A stretch of 64,000 nucleotides of DNA from Candidatus Neomarinimicrobiota bacterium (GTDB taxonomy: Bacteria > Fidelibacterota > SORT01): the NCBI GenBank assembly GCA_022573815.1, contig JACZTG010000004.1, positions 62,001-126,000 on the forward strand, given 5' to 3'. Shown piece by piece: positions 37,469 to 46,527 of the stretch (position 1 is the stretch's first letter; each line of letters starts with the position of its first letter). The notes under the pieces were generated by a model. The model worked only from the letters and a program-made list of their open reading frames with translations. It had not been told where the DNA came from and did not search any database. The position numbers and the translations under genes are program-made.

Positions 37469-38341
37469 TCAATTGGATAGGACTTTAAGCGCTGCTTTAA
37501 GTATTGAAGCAGAAATTTTACCGGAGGAGTTTGATACAACCTCGCCATCCACATGCAATGGCATAGGAAAATCACTTTCTATTGTTATATTTTCACCTCG
37601 AATAGTATCAACTTCATCCAATTTATTTAGATTACCATTCATTGCACTCCTAATGTTCAGCAGCAACTTAAACAAAGAAGCGTCGCGCATGATAGTAACA
37701 TCCAATATTCCATCGTCAATTTCCGCATCAGGCGCTACAATAAAGCCGCCGCCTTCACTTTTCGAATTGCATACTGACACCATGAATATAATATCTTCAA
37801 CTACCTTATCATCAACAGTTATTTTTAAGGGAATGGCTTTATAACGAATGGCGGTTTTTACAACACTGTAAATATATAACGGTAGTCCTCTAAGGAATTT
37901 GACCTTTCCGGTCACATCGCTTACCACCCCGTTGAAACCTACCCCTGCTGTATTTAAACTAATTCGGTCGTTTACTCGTATAACGTCAATATTACGAACT
38001 TTGCCATTTATAATTGTATCAATTGATTCGTGTATATTAGAAGAAATATTCAGCATTTTTGCAAAATCATTTCCCGAACCTAACGGTATCAGACCTAAAA
38101 TAGCTTCAGTTCCTACGACGCCCTCTCCTACTTCGTTCACTGTCCCGTCACCTCCAAGCGCTATCACTTTTTCGAATGATTTTGATGCCTCTTTTGCGAT
38201 GCTGACACCGTGGCGCGGATAGTTGGTATATTCGACGTCAAATTTAACATCTCGGCGATTTAGCTCCGCTATTACCTTTTTACTTTTCTTTAACGCCGAA
38301 CCCTTTCCCGCAGCCGGGTTAACAATTAACTTGATACTCAT
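37469..38341 (-). CDS. Diacylglycerol kinase-family lipid kinase (YegS/DagK-like)
   Basis: 290 aa. NPAAGKGSA near the N-terminus, the nucleotide loop LGGDGTVNEVGEG and PLGSGNDFAKM are the catalytic-domain signature of the family. Members phosphorylate diacylglycerol, sphingosine-like lipids or phosphatidylglycerol. In an LPS-producing cell recycling of diacylglycerol is the common role. It lies between ridA (12 bases) and the DUF5683 gene (5 bases). Confidence 0.9.
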   Translation of the reverse strand: MSIKLIVNPAAGKGSALKKSKKVIAELNRRDVKFDVEYTNYPRHGVSIAKEASKSFEKVIALGGDGTVNEVGEGVVGTEAILGLIPLGSGNDFAKMLNISSNIHESIDTIINGKVRNIDVIRVNDRISLNTAGVGFNGVVSDVTGKVKFLRGLPLYIYSVVKTAIRYKAIPLKITVDDKVVEDIIFMVSVCNSKSEGGGFIVAPDAEIDDGILDVTIMRDASLFKLLLNIRSAMNGNLNKLDEVDTIRGENITIESDFPMPLHVDGEVVSNSSGKISASILKAALKVLSN

Positions 38342-38353
38342 AATATAAATATT

Positions 38354-38734
38354 TTATAGTTCTGCAATACATTCAATTTCTATATCAACGCCTAACGGTA
38401 ATTTTGATACTTCTACCGCCGCTCGAGCAGGAGGATCGTATTTGAAAAATTCAGCATACGTTTCGTTTACCTCCGAAAAATTAGATAGATCAGTTAGATA
38501 AACATTAGTCTTTACAATTTTATCAATACTTGATCCGGCAGATTCTACGATCGCTTTCAGATTCTCTAATACCCTATTACAGCGCGCCTTAAAATCTCCG
38601 TCGATCAATTCACCGGTATCAGGGTCCAAAGGGATTTGACCAGATACAAAAATCAGATTACCTGTGACTATAGCCTGATTATATGCCCCAACAGGGGCGG
38701 GCGCATTTTGCGTACTTATAACAATTTTAGTCAT
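38354..38734 (-). CDS. ridA: RidA family enamine/imine deaminase
   Basis: 126 aa, the usual length. APVGAYNQAIV, FVSGQIPLDPDTGEL and PPARAAVEVSKLPLG with the substrate-binding arginine, and a final EIECIA, are all canonical RidA. It hydrolyses reactive 2-aminoacrylate that escapes from PLP enzymes. First gene of the run ridA-dagK-DUF5683-NSS-PHP-purF. Confidence 0.95.
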   Translation of the reverse strand: MTKIVISTQNAPAPVGAYNQAIVTGNLIFVSGQIPLDPDTGELIDGDFKARCNRVLENLKAIVESAGSSIDKIVKTNVYLTDLSNFSEVNETYAEFFKYDPPARAAVEVSKLPLGVDIEIECIAEL

Positions 38735-39012
38735 TATTGGGCCTTAGTTAATAACATCGTTAGATTTAATTTCAGATTTTTCCATACAAATATAATAGGG
38801 GATTTTTAAACACATTAAATTGCTATTGGAGAAGTTAATAAAAGGCATATTTTCAGCAAATAAATATTGCCTGATAGAATAGAATTTTTCAGTTTATATT
38901 CTTTGTTGTTTCGGCTTCTGAATCATATAATTAGTTCATTCATATTAATTCAGATTGTATAAAATGTCAAATTCTTTTTCCTTCAGAATAATAATTATTT
39001 GTAACTTTAACT
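38735..39012. other. Divergent intergenic region between ridA and glnE
   Basis: 278 bases with no gene visible. It should hold promoters for both directions. A -10-like TATAAAAT lies near 38957 ahead of glnE without a good -35, and ATTATA-like boxes lie ahead of ridA. I found no riboswitch, no sigma-54 GG-GC pair and no terminator. Confidence 0.4.
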
Positions 39013-41961
39013 ATGTCGTATAAAAAGGAACCATCTGAAGAGTTCTTATCACCCTTCAGAGACCGAAAATCTGCCGTAAAGAACCTGACCGCACTCGCAG
39101 GCCATTTAAAAAATAACGCATCTTTTGAAAATCTGCGGAATATGTTTATTGATAATCCCAATCCTGATCAAGCATTAAATATTCTTTTACGTTTTATTGA
39201 TGCAGGCTGTTACTCGGATATCGGTAAAAGTATTGACTCCATCACAAATATAAGTCTCTTAATTAAATTATTTGGTTATAGCGAGTATTACGCAGATGTG
39301 ATAATTCGCCGTTCGGATATGTTTTCTGATTTTATATTAAAAAATAATATTCATGATGAATTTCTGATTCTTCCCAAAAGCGAATATTTTCTGCCTACCT
39401 CAGCTGTTACTTTAACTGATGCCTTGCACCAATTACGTTTATATAAGGAAAAGGCCTATTTTCATATAGGTGTACGTAACATTATCAAATTGACTAACCT
39501 TGAAACGACTATTGCAAATCTTTCACTTCTCGCAGACTTTGTAATCCAAAATTCATTGATTCTTGCAGAATTTTCGTTAAGTAAGAAATACGAAATTGAT
39601 AATAATTCGTTTTGTATTATCAGCGTCGGAAAATTAGGTGGACAAGAGTTAAATTATAGCTCGGATATAGATTTGTTATATCTATACCAGGATGATTATT
39701 CAAATTCTGATTCGTTCGATAAGACAGAAGTTTACTCTTACTGTTCTGAGTTAGCATCCCTTCTCTCACTATATTTAACAGATAAAACTGATGACTTACA
39801 GATGTATCGAGTCGATTTAAGACTTCGCCCCCACGGAGAAGCCGGCCCAATAGTCCGGGATATTTCAAGCTATCTTCGATATTATGAGCAGAGCGGACAA
39901 ACTTGGGAACGACAAATGCTTATCAAGGCAAGGATCAGCGCCGGGAATGCCGATACCGGTGAACACTTTTTGCAGATGATTAAACCATGGGTATACGCTC
40001 GGTCTCCCGAAATCAACTATATTAAAGATATATATAAAATAAAAGTCAGATCAGAAAGGATCCCAAATGCATCAAACAATATTAAACTTTTTTCGGGCGG
40101 AATTAGAGATATAGAATCTATTTGCCAAACATTGCAGCATTTATACGGTGGAATTGACAAATCACTACGCGGGAATGGAACTATCGAGTCCATAAAACTT
40201 TTGAAAAGTAAAGGTAAACTATCTTCAAGCGAATCTCAATTATTATATGATTCATATGTGTTTTTTCGCAATCTTGAACATTCGTTACAATATCCTCATA
40301 ACCGTCAAACACATTCATTGCCGTCGGATACTAATAGCAAACATAGCCTTGCAAAGAGAATGTCACTTAATAAATGGGAAGACTTAGAAAAGGAAATCAG
40401 CAGGACACGAAAAAACGTTAGAGCAATCTTCAATGATATCTTCAAAACAGAATCCGAAGAGATCAATACCGATTTGATTTTTAACTCCGAAGACACAGAT
40501 GAAGTGGCGCTTGATGTAGTGGCAACTATGGGATTTAACGACAGAAAGTCTTCATTGAGGAATCTTAGATTTCTTTCCAAGGGTCACCCTCCCAATATCT
40601 TCCCTGAATCTGTTCAACTGAAGTTCAGGAAGGTTTGGAATTTATTGTATCATAATTTATACAGATCCGCAAATATGGATATTGCTCTTAATAACCTTGA
40701 AAAAATCGTTCACTCTTATGCTGCACCGGGCGCTTTATACGATCTTTTTATAGAAAGACCCGATTTCCTTAAGCTTTTGATATTTTTAACCGGTAGTTCA
40801 TCAAAATTAGTAGATCAGTTAGCTTCAAAACCTGAAATTTTTGATTCTATATTCCAACCCGGTGATTTATTAAATCAATCAAACCTACGAAAATCTTTTA
40901 TATTTGAAACAAGAAATAAGAAAAACTTTTCAGATTTCGCTAATTCATCTTATTCCTTTATGATCAAGCAGCAAATAGTAGTCTATCTTTGGTATTTACT
41001 CGGGAATCGCTCATTAGAATCAATTGAAAATGCTTTGACCAATATAGCAGATCTGATTCTTAAAGAATCAATTGAACTAATATACTCCACTAATGGATTG
41101 AATATTCCGTTATCCCTTCTCACCTTAGGTAATTTGGGAAGGAAAGAAATCGGCTTTGCAAGCGATGTTGATTTGATATTCGTTTTAGCTCCACAGGATA
41201 ATCAAAAGGTAAACACAAGAGATATTGAAACCGGTACTAAATTCGCGCAGCTATTTAGTGACCTGATTTCCGGAAGTAATGGCTCTCCCACGCTTTATAA
41301 AATAGATTATCGGATGCGCCCTGAAGGTAGGAATGCTATGCTTATAGCTACTTTACCTGATCTATTACATTACCTGGACGATCGTGCTGCTCCATGGGAA
41401 ATATTAGCGTACATGAATACGCGTAGTATCTGGAACAGTCATAATGCCAATGATAATGTCGGTGGATTGATTAGGGCCGCCGTTCACCAACGGGGTTTAA
41501 TTAAAAACGATAAGAAATCGCTGCAAGATCTAACACAAAAAACCCGAAAAGAAAAACATATCTCAGGAGAATTCAATTTGAAATGGAATGAAGGAGGTAT
41601 GCATGATATTCAAAATATAGTGTGGTTATATCAATTACGCTATAGCTCTAAATATCATATTCTTACATCATACCATTCGACAATCGGTTTACTGGAGCAG
41701 CTAGAGATTGCCGGAGTTATAAATTCAAATGATAGTAATGAACTTTCTACAGCATATAAATTTTACCGCTTTGTAGATCAACATTTATATATGTCGCTGA
41801 ATAAATCCAATGGAATATTACCTGATAAATCGGCTGATATACAATATCTTTCTGAAGTAATTGGTTTAACTCAGAGCAATAATTTAACTGAAATGCTGAA
41901 AGAATATGCTGATTTAGTTAAAGAGATAGTAGAGAGGTTAAATCAGGCTTTGGAAAATTGA
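39013..41961 (+). CDS. glnE: Bifunctional glutamine synthetase adenylyltransferase/deadenylylase
   Basis: 982 aa, close to E. coli GlnE (946). Two nucleotidyltransferase domains are visible: the N-terminal one with GKLGGQELNYSSDIDLLYLY near residue 210 and the C-terminal one with GNLGRKEIGFASDVDLIFVL near 715. Each is followed by the second-half motif (RVDLRLRPHGEAG and KIDYRMRPEGRNA). They remove and add AMP on glutamine synthetase, in response to PII signals. The gene stands alone on the plus strand and ends at 41961, where glnD ends on the other strand at 41962. Confidence 0.96.
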   Translation: MSYKKEPSEEFLSPFRDRKSAVKNLTALAGHLKNNASFENLRNMFIDNPNPDQALNILLRFIDAGCYSDIGKSIDSITNISLLIKLFGYSEYYADVIIRRSDMFSDFILKNNIHDEFLILPKSEYFLPTSAVTLTDALHQLRLYKEKAYFHIGVRNIIKLTNLETTIANLSLLADFVIQNSLILAEFSLSKKYEIDNNSFCIISVGKLGGQELNYSSDIDLLYLYQDDYSNSDSFDKTEVYSYCSELASLLSLYLTDKTDDLQMYRVDLRLRPHGEAGPIVRDISSYLRYYEQSGQTWERQMLIKARISAGNADTGEHFLQMIKPWVYARSPEINYIKDIYKIKVRSERIPNASNNIKLFSGGIRDIESICQTLQHLYGGIDKSLRGNGTIESIKLLKSKGKLSSSESQLLYDSYVFFRNLEHSLQYPHNRQTHSLPSDTNSKHSLAKRMSLNKWEDLEKEISRTRKNVRAIFNDIFKTESEEINTDLIFNSEDTDEVALDVVATMGFNDRKSSLRNLRFLSKGHPPNIFPESVQLKFRKVWNLLYHNLYRSANMDIALNNLEKIVHSYAAPGALYDLFIERPDFLKLLIFLTGSSSKLVDQLASKPEIFDSIFQPGDLLNQSNLRKSFIFETRNKKNFSDFANSSYSFMIKQQIVVYLWYLLGNRSLESIENALTNIADLILKESIELIYSTNGLNIPLSLLTLGNLGRKEIGFASDVDLIFVLAPQDNQKVNTRDIETGTKFAQLFSDLISGSNGSPTLYKIDYRMRPEGRNAMLIATLPDLLHYLDDRAAPWEILAYMNTRSIWNSHNANDNVGGLIRAAVHQRGLIKNDKKSLQDLTQKTRKEKHISGEFNLKWNEGGMHDIQNIVWLYQLRYSSKYHILTSYHSTIGLLEQLEIAGVINSNDSNELSTAYKFYRFVDQHLYMSLNKSNGILPDKSADIQYLSEVIGLTQSNNLTEMLKEYADLVKEIVERLNQALEN

Positions 41962-44556
41962 TCATAAAACATCTTTCTCTATTTCACTAATTATAGCTTC
42001 TCTGATTTCGTCTTCGCTTACATTTATCCCTACTTTGTTGCCCTTTTCATCAAGTAAATAAAAGGAATCTATTAAACCATCTACCTTTGTGGAGATTTTA
42101 GCGGAATAGATTATTAGTCCCATTTTTGATAGAGCTCTTGTAAAAGAATAAAGTAACCCTGGTTTATCACCACCGGTAATATCGATAATAGAAAACTTCT
42201 TTGTTTCTTCAAATTCTATGCGAATTGGAATTCTGACTTTTTCAGTTTTTTTCCATTTCCAACGTTTCATGTGATTCTTAAACAAGTCATCTGTACTTAT
42301 CTGATTATTCAGTACCTTTATCATCTCTTGTTCAAGCTTTACTATTAGTTCACTTTCCAAGGGACCGCCATGTTCAGAGGATACTACATGGAAATTATCG
42401 ATAATGATTCCATCCTCCCTCGTATATATTTTTGCTTCAAATACGCTCACATCATTTACAGCAAATACTCCGCAAATATCGGATAACAGAAATGGCCTAT
42501 CACCTGTAACTACCGTAACTCCGCTGAAATTGTAATAACTTTTACTCTCCAAGCATACTGATTTGTTTCCAACATTATCAGCCATCTTAAAATGTTCTAT
42601 TATTTGGCGGCTGTCGAAATCTCTTTGATATGATGCCGGAAGCATTTTAAGAATTTTTCGTATCTTATCAACTTTGTACACTTCACTCAGCTCTTTTATT
42701 AATGCTTCATCAAATTCTTGCACATCTGTCAGGCGCAATCCGCTATAATAATCCACTGTATTTCTATGGAGCTGACTGAGCAATGATTTTTTCCATTCTG
42801 ACCACACGTTGGGATTAACAGCGTATAGGTCTGCATACGTCAATAGATACAAACAATCCAATATTGATTTCTTATTTATTAAACTAACAAATTTTTCAAT
42901 TGTCTCATGAAGCATCAAATCACGTCTAAATGCAACGTGCTCCATCAGCAGGTGGTTCTTAATTAAGGTTTTTACCAATTCAACATCGCCCTTGAAATTC
43001 ATCTTTATAAGGATTAATTCAGTTTTATTCGCTCCTTCGACTACGTGTTGCGCTTCTGTTTTTTCAAAGGGCTTTGCCATATCGTGAAACAGGACAGCCA
43101 ATAGCAATTCTTCCATATTCCCAATATTTCTCATCAACTCATTCAGTTCTCCAAAACCCTGCAAATCAGCCAATTCCTCTAATACCTCTAAGGCTCTCAT
43201 TGTATGCTCATCCGTAGTGTAGTAATGATATTTACTCTTCGGAGCATAGCAGTATATATCATCAAGTTCGGGAATAAGTAATTGTAACAGCCCTGACTCA
43301 AAAAGCTGTCTTAATATTGAGGCAAGATTGGAGACATCGCTGAACAGCGAAAAGAATATATCAGCGGATTTCTGTTTATCCTCCGAAGAATATTTTTGGC
43401 CAATTATCTGATGTTCTATTTTATAGAGAAGTCCTGAGGATAATCTTAGGTCGCTTATCTTAGAATATCGAAACAAGTCCATTATTTTTTCAATTTTATT
43501 TTCAAGTAAGATAGAATCGTAATTTGTTAAATAGAGTCGGTTCCCATCAGAGAATATATTTGAAAATATTTCTTTGTGCTTTTCTTTATGTGATAATGCG
43601 GGTGCGGAAGAATCATTTGTATATTCCTCCGAAAGCCTTAACGCTCTTGAAATATTTCGCGAAGCTCTGTAATAATTTCTTAAAAAAGTTTGTACATCTT
43701 CATTTGCTATCGACAAATTATTTGCGACTTGGTCGCGAATATCAAACGTCAGATAGTTGTTATTACTCTTTTTTAAATAGTGGATTTCGTGCCTCACTCG
43801 CAGCATCAAGTCTGTTGCCTCTAAAAGTCGCTCGGTCAGAGCATTATGCCATCCATGTTTTTTTGATAACTTATTTATAATTTCATCATGCCGCGGATAA
43901 AGAGAAACATCCTCAAGAGGGTGAAGCAAATCGGAAGTAAGATATAGCCATATGAGCGAATGCACGTCCCTGAGACCGCCTGCGCTCTCCTTTATATTCG
44001 GCTCTAACATTCTACTCGTCAAGCCAAATTTTTTATGGCGAGAATGGATTTCCTTTAGTTTAAGAAATGGAAAAGTCTTAAAACGCGAAGGGAATATTTC
44101 ACTCTGCAAAACATTTATTAGAGCTGCCAGTACTTCAGTTTCTGATTGAATAATTCTAAGATCCAGTAAAGAAGAAAAGAAATGCAAGTCCGACAACGCT
44201 TGATCTTTTAATTCAATCATATTTACAAAGTTGTGCGATACAGTCCATCCTAAATCCCATAAAGTACGAACCAATTTAGCGATCGATTCTTTTTCTGTCT
44301 TAGACTCTTCTATATAAACCGTAAGTAAATCAATATCAGAGTATGGTGATAATTGACATCTTCCGAATCCGCCCATAGCGCAGATAGCCACTCCTTTTAT
44401 TCCCAAAGATTTTGATATTGAGATGACGGCCGAATTTGCAAGTTGTGTTAGTTTTAATGATGTATCTCGACCGGAATTCCCTTCATCGTGAGATTTTCGT
44501 ATATCGGCAAATGCTTTTGCTACAGAATCAGAGGTGTATTCAGAAAGTTTAGTCAT
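41962..44556 (-). CDS. glnD: [Protein-PII] uridylyltransferase/uridylyl-removing enzyme
   Basis: 864 aa. In order: nucleotidyltransferase domain (GGFGRCQLSPYSDIDLLTVY near 80-100), a PII-UTase helical domain (LKESAGGLRDVHSLIW), an HD hydrolase domain (LLAVLFHDMAKPFE near residue 490), and two C-terminal ACT domains (VTGDRPFLLSDICGVF and ITGGDKPGLLYSFTRA) that sense glutamine. It uridylylates PII when nitrogen is scarce. The pairing with glnE places both enzymes of the GS covalent cascade side by side, but convergently. 80 bases separate it from the PPC-domain gene upstream. Confidence 0.95.
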   Translation of the reverse strand: MTKLSEYTSDSVAKAFADIRKSHDEGNSGRDTSLKLTQLANSAVISISKSLGIKGVAICAMGGFGRCQLSPYSDIDLLTVYIEESKTEKESIAKLVRTLWDLGWTVSHNFVNMIELKDQALSDLHFFSSLLDLRIIQSETEVLAALINVLQSEIFPSRFKTFPFLKLKEIHSRHKKFGLTSRMLEPNIKESAGGLRDVHSLIWLYLTSDLLHPLEDVSLYPRHDEIINKLSKKHGWHNALTERLLEATDLMLRVRHEIHYLKKSNNNYLTFDIRDQVANNLSIANEDVQTFLRNYYRASRNISRALRLSEEYTNDSSAPALSHKEKHKEIFSNIFSDGNRLYLTNYDSILLENKIEKIMDLFRYSKISDLRLSSGLLYKIEHQIIGQKYSSEDKQKSADIFFSLFSDVSNLASILRQLFESGLLQLLIPELDDIYCYAPKSKYHYYTTDEHTMRALEVLEELADLQGFGELNELMRNIGNMEELLLAVLFHDMAKPFEKTEAQHVVEGANKTELILIKMNFKGDVELVKTLIKNHLLMEHVAFRRDLMLHETIEKFVSLINKKSILDCLYLLTYADLYAVNPNVWSEWKKSLLSQLHRNTVDYYSGLRLTDVQEFDEALIKELSEVYKVDKIRKILKMLPASYQRDFDSRQIIEHFKMADNVGNKSVCLESKSYYNFSGVTVVTGDRPFLLSDICGVFAVNDVSVFEAKIYTREDGIIIDNFHVVSSEHGGPLESELIVKLEQEMIKVLNNQISTDDLFKNHMKRWKWKKTEKVRIPIRIEFEETKKFSIIDITGGDKPGLLYSFTRALSKMGLIIYSAKISTKVDGLIDSFYLLDEKGNKVGINVSEDEIREAIISEIEKDVL

Positions 44557-44636
44557 GAGATTATCTATCGAAAAAGATAATATGAATATTCAGTAAAGGT
44601 AAAGAGCGAAGTTGATGTATTACTTTAGATATGCAC

Positions 44637-45062
44637 TTATTTATCGGTGAGATTTAGCAGAGGTAATGCCGCATCACTGTCGAGTCTGTTCATCCTTACT
44701 TTTGAATCTATTAGTGAAAATTCACCGGTTGCGGAAATAATCCCCTCAAACAGATGTCCACCTCGAGTTTCCATATTAACATTTGATATTATTGCATGAA
44801 GATGAGCAATTTTCTTTTCGCCCTTATGTGCCATATTCCCAATGCAAGATAACAGTTCTACGTTTTCATTATAATCTTTGCGTATATATTCTTTTTTATG
44901 AATGTCATAATAGCCGAGTGAATAGGAGGACAATGCTCCAATTCCCATTACAACACCGCCTTGTAAATTCAGATTATCCATTAATTCTGAAAGAGTCCTT
45001 TGAATTTCCTCTCCCGTTTCCATGCGAACCTGATAACCATATGCTGTTTTGAGATATTCCAT
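44637..45062 (-). CDS. PPC/DUF296-domain protein
   Basis: 141 aa, a single PPC (plant and prokaryote conserved) domain. Metal-binding histidines are seen in IAHLHAIISN and RGGHLFEG. Bacterial stand-alone members form trimers and some bind DNA or small molecules. The family does not fix the role. It follows gcvPB by 3 bases, so it is probably the last gene of the thpR-recA-recX-alaS-gcvPB transcript. Confidence 0.83.
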   Translation of the reverse strand: MEYLKTAYGYQVRMETGEEIQRTLSELMDNLNLQGGVVMGIGALSSYSLGYYDIHKKEYIRKDYNENVELLSCIGNMAHKGEKKIAHLHAIISNVNMETRGGHLFEGIISATGEFSLIDSKVRMNRLDSDAALPLLNLTDK

Positions 45063-45065
45063 ATT

Positions 45066-46514
45066 TTATTCTACAGCATCCCAGGTTAAGCGTAAATGAC
45101 GAACTGCCGTCGCCTCATCCAATTTTCTAACAGGTGTATCGAAAGGTGCATCTAAAACTTTTTGGGGATCGGAGTCTATCTCTTCATCAATCTGTTTGAG
45201 TATGGAAGCAAAATCTTCAAGCGTTGCTTTTGATTCTGATTCAGTGGGTTCTATCATCAATGCTTCTTTAACTATCAGTGGGAAATACACGGTTGGCGCA
45301 TGTACCCCGAAATCGAGTAATCTTTTAGCTATATCTCCCGCTTTCACTCCACGTTTCTTTTGAGCTTCAGCGCTTGCAACAAATTCGTGCATACAATGCT
45401 GAGCAAACGGAATATCATATTTGTCTTTAACAAGTGACTTTAAGTAATTTGCATTGATAATTGCGTTAGTTGACGCTGATTTGAATCCATCCACACCCAT
45501 TAACTTTATATAGGTAAAAGCCCGGACTAAAACACCGAAATTCCCATAAAATCCGTGAATACGTCCAATGCTATCAGGATAATCATAACTTAATGTATAA
45601 CTTTCAGTATTCTTTTGCACCTTTGGTATAGGTAGGTACTTATCAAGTTTTGAAACTACTCCCACCGGACCTGAACCAGGTCCGCCGCCGCCGTGGGGAG
45701 TACTGAAAGTTTTATGCAAATTAAGATGGATAATATCAAATCCCATTTCAGCAGGTTTCATCTGAGAAATTAGCGCATTAAAATTTGCCCCATCAATATA
45801 AAGCAGAGCGCCGACATCGTGAATCATCCTTGAAATTTCAAGAATCCGTTCTTCAAACAAACCAAGCGTATTTGGATTAGTAATCATCATCCCCGCTACA
45901 TTCTCATCAAGCTTGGATTTCAAATCATTTACATCAACAAGCCCCCTATCGTCCGATTTTACTGGCATAGATTCATATCCGCTAATTACAACGCTTGCCG
46001 GATTTGTGCCATGCGCAGAATCAGGTATTAATACCTTTGTTCTCGGATTTCCATTATCCGTATGATATTTTCTCATCATCATTATTCCGGTCAGTTCGCC
46101 TTGTGATCCGGCTGCGGGCTGAAGAGTAAACGAGTCCAATCCTGTAAAACCACATAACATCTGTTCGAGTTCGTAAAGCATTTGAAGCGCGCTCTGAACA
46201 GTGGACAAAGGCTGATGAGGATGAATATTTGCAAAACCAGATAACCTTGCCACCGCTTCATTTATCTTCGGATTATACTTCATCGTGCATGATCCAAGTG
46301 GATAAAACCCTTTATCGATGTGGTGATTTGTCACACTTATATTTATAAAATGCCGCGCTACTTCAGGTTCGCTAACTTCAGGAAGAGAAGGTTTTGTGTC
46401 TGATAAGTACTTGTCCGGAATTAGATCATTCAAATGTCTCTCTTCTATATCTAACCCGGGAAGAGAATAACCTATTCTTCCCGGAACGCTTATTTCATTT
46501 AACAGTTTCTCCAA
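45066..46514 (-). CDS. gcvPB: Glycine dehydrogenase (decarboxylating) subunit 2
   Basis: 482 aa, the PLP-carrying half of the split P-protein of the glycine cleavage system. The lysine that binds PLP sits in HLNLHKTFSTPHGGGGPG. GSCTMKYNPKINE and PAAGSQGELTGIMMMRKYH are typical of this subunit. Subunit 1 (gcvPA), gcvH and gcvT are not in the window, so they are encoded elsewhere. It follows alaS by 13 bases in a DNA-repair/translation operon, an unusual place. Confidence 0.95.
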   Translation of the reverse strand: MEKLLNEISVPGRIGYSLPGLDIEERHLNDLIPDKYLSDTKPSLPEVSEPEVARHFINISVTNHHIDKGFYPLGSCTMKYNPKINEAVARLSGFANIHPHQPLSTVQSALQMLYELEQMLCGFTGLDSFTLQPAAGSQGELTGIMMMRKYHTDNGNPRTKVLIPDSAHGTNPASVVISGYESMPVKSDDRGLVDVNDLKSKLDENVAGMMITNPNTLGLFEERILEISRMIHDVGALLYIDGANFNALISQMKPAEMGFDIIHLNLHKTFSTPHGGGGPGSGPVGVVSKLDKYLPIPKVQKNTESYTLSYDYPDSIGRIHGFYGNFGVLVRAFTYIKLMGVDGFKSASTNAIINANYLKSLVKDKYDIPFAQHCMHEFVASAEAQKKRGVKAGDIAKRLLDFGVHAPTVYFPLIVKEALMIEPTESESKATLEDFASILKQIDEEIDSDPQKVLDAPFDTPVRKLDEATAVRHLRLTWDAVE

Positions 46515-46527
46515 TACTAATTTCCCT

